A stretch of 64,000 bases of DNA from Anadara kagoshimensis (taxonomy: Eukaryota > Mollusca > Bivalvia > Arcoida > Arcidae). Within the stretch, counting starts at the first letter, position 1. Each line of letters begins with the position of its first letter. The DNA is taken from assembly GCA_021292105.1 (NCBI GenBank), contig CM037870.1, positions 10,722,486 through 10,786,485 on the forward strand, written 5' to 3'. Of the stretch, positions 40,501 to 49,808 are shown piece by piece. The notes under the pieces were generated by a model. That model was not told the DNA's origin, searched no databases, and was given only the letters and a program-made list of their open reading frames with translations. Both the position numbers and the translations under genes were made by a program.

Positions 40501-43500
40501 TTGCCTCTTGTATTTTTGTTATTTAGGCATTGAATCTCGACTGTTATCTATTGACGTAATTCCTTGACATATAAGAGTCTAATTACACCAAAAAAAGCAA
40601 AGCTTGTAGATGAGGCGAATAAATTTATTTCCCCTACCCCAAAATTGCAAAAAATGTGAAAACCCTGTTTTAGCCAATATGTAACAATTAGTATTTCTAA
40701 TGGAAGTTTCAAGCAAATGTGCATGTAAGAATGGAAAAAGAAGCTTGAAGGATACAAAATAATTTACAAAATGCATCATTTCAATGGCAGATTGGTCTAA
40801 TTATTCATAGAAAAATGCCTACTTATTTCATTTTCAATTCAATGTGCTATGGCAAAAAAGATCTTCGCTGTTTGTATTTTTGTTATATAGGCATTGACTT
40901 TCAAATATCAGATATTGATTCAATGCGCTTACACTAAAATCATTAAAAACATGAAAATATTTCGGAAATGTCAATTTTGGTAGCTGTCATGAATCAATTG
41001 ATTTCCCCGTCTCCAAAATATGAAAACATAGAAACCCTCTCCAGGCTAAGAAGTCATAGCTTACCTTTTTGCATTAGAAGAAGAAATATAAAAAATGTCA
41101 TATGAATTCACAAAAGGGTATATATTTGAGGCATGTATGCAAATAATAGTACAAATGTAAGTGAACGGATATGTTTTCAGATTGGTAAAAAAGCAATGTC
41201 ATGAACCATGCGTTTAAATTCTACTCTGTATTCATAGAATGACAAGAAGAACACTAGCAATTCGGTAAATTACTATACTTGAAAAGTTACAGTATGAATG
41301 CCGCATTTAAGTTAAGAAACATACTAGATCACAACTACAAATATAGAATACAGGGTCAAGTATGGAAAGTGAGGGTGAAAGGCACTGAATTTTATGTTGA
41401 ACCACATTTGAATAAAACACATCGTAACTATTAAAACAACGACTGGACCCTCTGGCAAAAGACTAAAAGTCAACTGATAGAAATCCAAAATATTTGCAAA
41501 TAAGACAATGCGCAAAAATAATTGTGTAAGTGTTACGCACTCTAAACATTTAAAATAATCAACACTTTGTCATTTGGAAGGCAGTGTCAGTCAGTCTTTG
41601 GACAAATCCTTAAAATCATCTTCAAAATTACAAACCATTTACTTGGACATGCATATAAATCTACATCCTTCCTCTTAAAATGATTAAAGACACATTAAGG
41701 TGACACAGGTCTGTTTGTCGAACAGTACCTGATGGGATGGCAGAGAGTGGTTACTATGATCAGCTCTTCTTTGGTTTCTGTTAATCTCTAACAATAAATT
41801 GGTTTGTTGTTCAATTTCCTTCCAAACGGTCTGAATTGAAATGACTTTTCTTGTTACTACTTTCACTCTCAATTTTGATTTCACATGTGGTGACAGGAGG
41901 CGGTTACCCTTCCCGAGCACCCGGATTTTTCCCCTGCCAATGTTTACGCTTTTAACTTCGTTTTTGTTATTGTGATATAATAATTATGTTTGTGTTTATG
42001 TTTACTGATTTACACAGCGCATTTAATCAGTTCTCTATTGCCTCAATTCAAAAATGTTTTTTATAACATTGATCTCTTTCTATTTGTCAGTTGAACACTT
42101 TACTCATATCATCATACCCATTGTTCCATCGATCTTTGCAACTCCGGTAATGTTAGCAATTCACTTTTTCAATCCGTCTTGTCCATATCTACTTATTTTA
42201 GCTAAAACATAAGTATCTACGGGGTTTATATTCTAATCTCAAATCAAAGCATTTCTTATATCCGTGATTCTCCTTTTTTCTGGTTTTCTATGACCTCGGC
42301 TATATTATGTAGTAGTGTTTACCTATTATTCGTGATTATATGGCAAAAGAAGTTTACTAAACCATATTTGTTATTACTAAAACCCCGTTTATCAAAGATT
42401 GCAGCCACATTTTACATAAAACTTTTTTCTGGTGCCATCATTTTAAGAATTGACCTAATGTACAATTTCAGTCTCTGCTCAAAAACTTGTATTCTTAAAA
42501 GAACGTGGCACTGGGCACCTGGTAACAGGCTTAAGGTTGAAAGGTGTCCAATACCACTTTGTTTTATCATTATAATATGGCCAGGCAATTTGTGATGTGA
42601 TAGCTATTAATAATTCCTTTAAAAGATACAAAGATGGAGTTATTGGACATAGAAATTTTGTCAGTTTGAAGTGAAATTGAAAATTTTACGGAGTGTGCAG
42701 ACTTTTTAAAATAAGATTTAATGGAGACCGACAATGTACATTAGGTCACTTCAAATTAAATGATTCCACAAGAATAAATTGCAAAGTTTTGTAAAATGTG
42801 GCTACAATCTTTGATAGACGGGTTTTGGTAATAATGAATATGGTTTAGAAAGCTCATGGATCTGATTGAACTTTATCGAATGGAGATATGTCTTATAAAA
42901 CCCAATAGCTTTATATAAAACCATAACCAGAAATGCCTTACACTAAGTTTTACCATATTTTAATTATGTTTCACTAGAGATGACATTATTTGCAATTATT
43001 ATTTTATAGTATTAGGTTGTTCGAAAAGATATGTGTATTCTTAATTTTTCACACGTGGCGGGTGTAATTGCTAAACAGGAGGTGCTTAAGGAGCACCCCG
43101 CCAAATTTGCTATTTTGAAGATTTTACTTTTGTGGGGATTGTGATCTTGACAAGGATTGGTATGTTTGTTTTTGATTTTCAAGTTTAAATATGAATATTT
43201 CATAATTTCTTTCTTAATTTAAAAAAAACATTTTGCTATGACTTTGAATCATTAAAACATAATTGTTGCATGGACACTTGCTTAAAACCTTCACCAAAAG
43301 CATACATGGCCTAAAAAGTTTTTTTCACACTTTTGGGGTAGGGGAAATAAATTTATTGGCCTTATTTACAAGCTTTGCTATTTCCGACAGATTTTGGTGT
43401 TATTAGACTCTTATATGTCAAGGAATTACGTCAATAGATAACAGTCGAGATTCAATGCCTAAATAACAAAAATACAAGAGGCAAAGCTCCTTTTTTCTTA

Positions 43501-46500
43501 TAGCATTTTACATATAAATGAATAAAATAAGCAATTTTATTATATTAGTTAGTCCTATCTGTCCTTAAGCTAAAGCATTTCACAAATATTTAAAATCCTC
43601 GAAGCTTGTTTTATCATTGTTGCGGTACTTTTGCTCGAAATCTTCATTAGAAACACAAATCGGCATATATTGCATAAAAATGAATTTTCACATATTTTTC
43701 AAAATTGGGGTAGGGGAAATAAATTTATCCGTTTCGTCTATAAAGTTCGGTATTTCCGATAGTTTTTTATGTTATCAGACTCAAATGTGCCACAGCAATA
43801 CAGAGACATATAAATCTCCAGATTCAATGCCTATATAACAAAACTACAAGAAGTAGAGTACAAAAGATTTAATGAAAACTCATTTTCCAAACTATTGTTA
43901 TATGAAAAGTGCAAATTTTCATATAAAATCACCATATACCCTACATATAATTGTTTTATAGATATGTCGGGAACAGACGGGAAATGTAACAAACAATAAT
44001 GATTTGTTTAAAACACTTATCGGCAAGCATGGGCCAAAATAATGAATTTTTGACATTTTCGTATTTTTGGGGTAGGGGAAACATAATAATTTGCTACGGT
44101 ATTAAGATTCAATATTTCCGAAGTTTTGTAACATTTTTATCTACAGGACTACCAAAGCTTTATAAAAATATATAGTTTGTCATATTTAATGCATAAACAA
44201 CAGATTTACAAGAATCGAAAGACGGTAGATATGATAAAAACGCAGTTTACAGCATCGATTTTATCGCTTATTTTAAAATTTTGACACAAAATCGGAAAAC
44301 TGTCAGAATGTTTTGCATTTTAATCTATCATGTGTCCACAATGAAAGATAGAATGAACATTTTTGTGTTGTTTTTGCCACAAAATGCTTCAAAATCTGGA
44401 ATTTTTATTTCTTACCAAAATTGAACATTTGCAGAGGCTTTTCTTCAAAAACTGTTTCTGATTAAAAAATCGGAAACGATTTGACGCGTAAGAAATTGGT
44501 TTTCAGTAACTAGGGACATTTTCCTACAAGAATCAACCCTCAAACCTTTTGGCCTCGTTCACCCGGATTTTAGCCATGATCTCTTGGACTATATATCAAT
44601 ATTTTATTATGGTTAATGATGACCAAAAGTTAATTCACTGTCACATTCCATAAATTTACATTATAAATACATTAATTTAGAGAGTTTTTATTAAATTCAA
44701 GAAGGGACACTGAAGCAGCAGCTGTGATAAAGGTATTTTAGAAATCATAATTTAGAAGAAAAACCTGTTAGAGAAATTTGAAGACTTTTTTAAAAATACT
44801 TTTCTAACTAGATTTCTGCCTATACATGTATCAGATGACTAGTTTTTGCTACTTAATCTCAATCAAAAGTTAATTGTGAAAATAAAAAATAACCAATGTA
44901 GAAAATCAGTTTTTTTCAAATGAACATCAAATCTTTTAGCACAAAAGTCATATGAAATTGTGGATATAAAATGCACCATATTGCCCAACTTTAGTACCAT
45001 TAATCTATTATATATATTATTTCATCAATAATGTTTATCTACTTGTATCAGACTATCTGTAGTCATATTAATTTTATAAAAAACTTATGATCAATTTGAT
45101 ATATTTAAAAGGTTTTGATAAGGCTAAATCCTACTTATAATTTGAACATAACAGAAGTATTATGAGAAATTGGAATTCCAAATTCCCCCAACTCAACCCA
45201 CCTTACCCCGGAAAATAATGCCCCACCCCCCTTTCTTCAAAATTGCCCCTTTCAAAAACACCCCACTTTTTTTGCAATATCAACCACCCTGTCAAAATCA
45301 CCAAAACTTTTGAAAAATCTACCTTATTCATAATGACAATCTGAAGACTTCAGAAAGTTGGAAAACTAAGTGGTAATAATTTTTGGAGCCATGTTACAGA
45401 TATGTTTTGTGTTGATAAAATCATTGGGCTTGCCAAAGTCCATTCACCATCAGCAGTTAAAGGACATCACTCATACTTTTGATAAGACGTGATGAAATTC
45501 AGGTTGATTTATAGAATTTGAACCAATGATTATATATATATGTCATTTTCCAATTGACAAGTAATTTTGTAAAACAATAGTTGATACTACTTTGTCAAAA
45601 TAATATTTATTTCAAAACTACTGATTTAGTAGAAGTATGAATAATGCATTTGATGTTACCAGGAAAAGAGAAATTGTTTCGTATGAGCCTGTGGAACATT
45701 TAAAACAATATTTAATTGTTTAACTGTTTCTCTCAATCTTTCAAACAGCTATCACTACTCTAATATAAACTTTTAAAAACATTAAATATTTTGTTTTTAA
45801 GTCAATACATTTTATGAATGTGCCACAAAATACAATGCAATGCAAACAATATACATATTTACAAACATTAACAGTTAAAGGCAAATCTGAGGTTGCCCAA
45901 AAATCAACTAGGAACTTTTGAAATTTTAAATATTCAGCATAACTTTGTCATTTCGAAAAAGGGGCGACTGTTTTTAACTGTTTGGGTGATTCTGACAGTG
46001 CAGACAATATTGCAAGAAGTGGATTTTTTTAAAAGGGGCAATTTTTACATGGGAGCGAATTTTGTGGAAAGTGGGAATGATTTGACCCGATACCAGAAAT
46101 TTCATAATCAGTGTATGTTTTATCACATAGTATACTAGTGCATCTGTAGTTTTTATTATCAGCATAATTACAGTAAATTTTAGATTTGGTATTTTAAAGG
46201 GGTTGTTTAGTGGTGAAGTAAGGAAGTTTATTAGAAAATCATAGAAGAGATGAATTCTGGGACTTCAAAATATTGAGGTTATTTGAGAGATGGAAATTAT
46301 TGAAAGGTATGAAATCATGGTTTTACTGTGTCCAATGAGAGAGAAGTCTAAGTAATTGAGTGCATTAAAACAATGTTCATCTATACCAGGGGTCCTGTAA
46401 TGTGTGAAACAAGACAACAAAGAAATGAAATTACATTAAAATAATGAAACACACAAAAGAAAATGTCCAGTAAATCCAGGAACAAGAGGCCCAGGGGCCA

Positions 46501-48101
46501 CATCGCTCACCTGAGCAACTTGCTAGGTAGAAGCCGAAATGAGTTCAGTATTGAAGTGAGTGCAGGGGAGGGAGGTTTTGTACAAACTGAAATCTATACT
46601 TCCTACCGATGCTTTTCACTAAACAATTTGTAAGTATTTCTATGTACCGTAAAAGGTTGATGTTTCGACAAGCCTCGGCTTATTCCGTTACCTTTTTCTT
46701 ACAGCATTTCAACCAATGAAATAATTTTAAAAAAAATTTTCATCATGCAATCTACCAATCTCAAAAGAGAGAAAATGCATAGGCCGAATACTGTAATCGG
46801 GAAATGGCAAATAGAAATTATAGAATACAGCAGGATTTACATTAAAAATTAGCTTTTAAATACAAGTACAATTAATATATTTCTCATGAACAATATATTT
46901 AACTTTATATCAAAATACTTATATAAAAGAATACAGCATGGAAAATACACTATTATTTAACCATGATTTGAACAAACTTGAATCTACACTACCTGAGGAT
47001 GCTTCCATTTTAATTTGAGCTTTCCTGGCCTAATAGTTTTTGAGGAGAAGATTTTTAAAGATTCTCTCTATATATTCCTGTGTAAAACTTGACCCCCCTC
47101 TTGTGGCCCCACCCTACCCCCAGGGACTATGATTTGAACAAACTTGAATCTACACTACCTGAGGATGCTTCCATTTTAATTTGAGCTTTTCTGGCCTAAT
47201 AGTTTTTGAGAAAAAGATTTTAAAAAATTTTCTTTATATATTCCTATGTAAAACTTGATCCCCCTCTTGTGACCCCTCCCTACCCCCGGGGACCATGATT
47301 TGAACAAACTTGAATCTACACTACCTCAGGATGCTTCCATTTTAATTTGAGCTTTTCAGGCCTAATAGTTTTTGAGAAGAAGATTTTTAAAGATTTTCTC
47401 TATATACTCCTATGTAAAACTTGATCCCCCTCTTGTGGCCCCCCCTACCCCCAGGGACTATGATTTGAACAAACTTGAATCTACACTACCTGAGGATGCT
47501 TCCATTTTAATTTGAGCTTTCCTGGCCTAATAGTTTTTGAGGAGAAGATTTTTAAAGATTCTCTCTATATATTCCTGTGTAAAACTTGACCCCCCTCTTG
47601 TGGCCCCACCCTACCCCCAGGGACTATGATTTGAACAAACTTGAATCTACACTACCTGAGGATGCTTCCATTTTAATTTGAGCTTTTCTGGCCTAATAGT
47701 TTTTGAGAAAAAGATTTTTAAAAATTTTCTTTTATATTCCTATGTAAAACTTGATCCCCTCTTGTGACCCCTCCCTACCCCCGGGGACCATGATTTGAAC
47801 AAACTTGAATCTACACTACCTCAGGATGCTTCCATTTTAATTTGAGCTTTTCAGGCCTAATAGTTTTTGAGAAGAAGATTTTTAAAGATTTTCTCTATAT
47901 ACTCCTATGTAAAACTTGATCCCCCTCTTGTGGCCCCTCCCTACCCCCGGGGACCATGATTTGAACAAACTTGAATCTACACTTCCTAAGGATGCCTCAC
48001 AAAAGTTTAAGCTTTACAGGCCGAATAGTTTTGAGAAGAAGATTTTTGAAAAATACCAACAAAGTTTCAATAATTCTCAATTATCTCCCCTTTAAAGAGG
48101 G

Positions 48102-48140
<39 letters not shown>

Positions 48141-48188
48141 TAGTGGTGCTTTGTGCCAAATTTGGTTGAAATCTGCCCAGTGGTTCGT

Positions 48189-48248
<60 letters not shown>

Positions 48249-48259
48249 AGACAACGGAC

Positions 48260-48291
<32 letters not shown>

Positions 48292-49745
48292 TGGCTCAGG
48301 TGAGCTAAAAATGAAATAAAACCCATTAGAACAGATTTTAATTTCTATATTTTGTATTTTTTTTTAACAATATAATTTTGTTACATCTCATTTCTGTTTC
48401 TTGTTTTACAGGTGCCCTAGTTATAAGGTGAAAAATTATCTAAAACTTTACATCTGTTCTAAATACCGGTAGTGATCTTTCTTAAGATGTAAATGTAATA
48501 CAACATGTACAATGTATGAAAATTCTTACATTAAAAAAATAGTTGTAAGCAACTTGACTATTAAAAATTTACTATTTGTCAGAACCTACATTAAAAGTAT
48601 AGTAAGAACGGTGTCTTCACATTTATCCAACATTTGATATTTTGATATACCGGTAGAAGAACTTGTGCCTGTTATCAAGATTACAAGAAATGAAATTCAA
48701 ATCTATGTTTCCATTCCAGATAGCCAAAACTGCTTGTAATTTCTGAGAAAAAAACCTATTTAAAAAATTGTAAAAAAAATAGTATAAGAGGTACATTTTT
48801 AAAGTTTGGACTTTGGCTACTTTAATTTAATTTTTTAATTTTTGCATTCTTTAAAAATACATTCGTATATTTGTCAAACTATAATTTTTTTATTATAACA
48901 ATGTACAGAAAAACACAAATATCAAGATTATTATATATTTTGCATGCATAATACAATACCAACATAGAGAATTAAATAGTAAAAATAGTATAAGAGGTAC
49001 ATTTTTAAAGTTTGGACTTTGGCTACTTTAATTTAATTTTTTAATTTTTGCATTCTTTAAAAATACATTCGTATATTTGTCAAACTATAATTTTTTTATT
49101 ATAACAATGTACAGAAAAACACAAATATCAAGATTATTATATATTTTGCATGCATAATACAATACCAACATAGAGAATTAAATAAAGAAAAAAAATTATT
49201 AAAGATTTTTTTTTCACAAAAACTTTATTTTGCAGAATTGCAGGTTTAAAGGATTGTGAAATATTATCAAAATACAAAATATAGTATTTACCAAAAGCGA
49301 TAAATTCATTTTTTTTTTCATTCCTTGAAGATGATGTAAATTAAAAAGAATATACATTTATTCTAAAATAAATTCTAAAATCAAAGTAATGAACTAAGTT
49401 TTGAGTTGTTTCCTAAGACTTGGGAGAAATTAATTATCAAATCAACACAAAATACTTAAAAACAAACATTTAAACACAATTACACATGTTCATTTTTTAA
49501 ATATGCATAAATATGGGATTTCTTTTAGTTTGAAAAAAAGATAATATAGATAGAAATTATATGTAACATTAATTATATTGGTTTACTATCATGTATGGCT
49601 ATGGATTAAAAAGTCATTGGCAGCAAAAATTTTAGCATATCTAAGTAAGTCACTGAAAATTGTAAAACTTGTGAACTATCAGCATTAAAGAGTTTTTATC
49701 GTTGTAAAGCTTTTAAAAATTCTTAGTTCATAAAACATTTTAAAA

Positions 49746-49808
<63 letters not shown>

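Larger units (their letters stand above)
46486..48308. mobile_element. AACAAGAGGCCC element with 165-bp array
   Basis: It starts GAACAAGAGGCCCAGGGGCC, CGCTCACCTGAGC and ends GAGCCTTTGGCTCAGGTGAGCT, so the ends are inverted repeats of the same type as at 15874 and 53986. The interior is a 165-bp tandem array, then a (CGA)n tract at 48215-48248. It encodes nothing recognisable. Confidence 0.8.

Noticed and set aside
45893-46138. Frame of 81 codons with a hydrophobic stretch
   Set aside because: It lies in one inverted arm of the foldback-like element 45165-46110 and is explained by that repeat.
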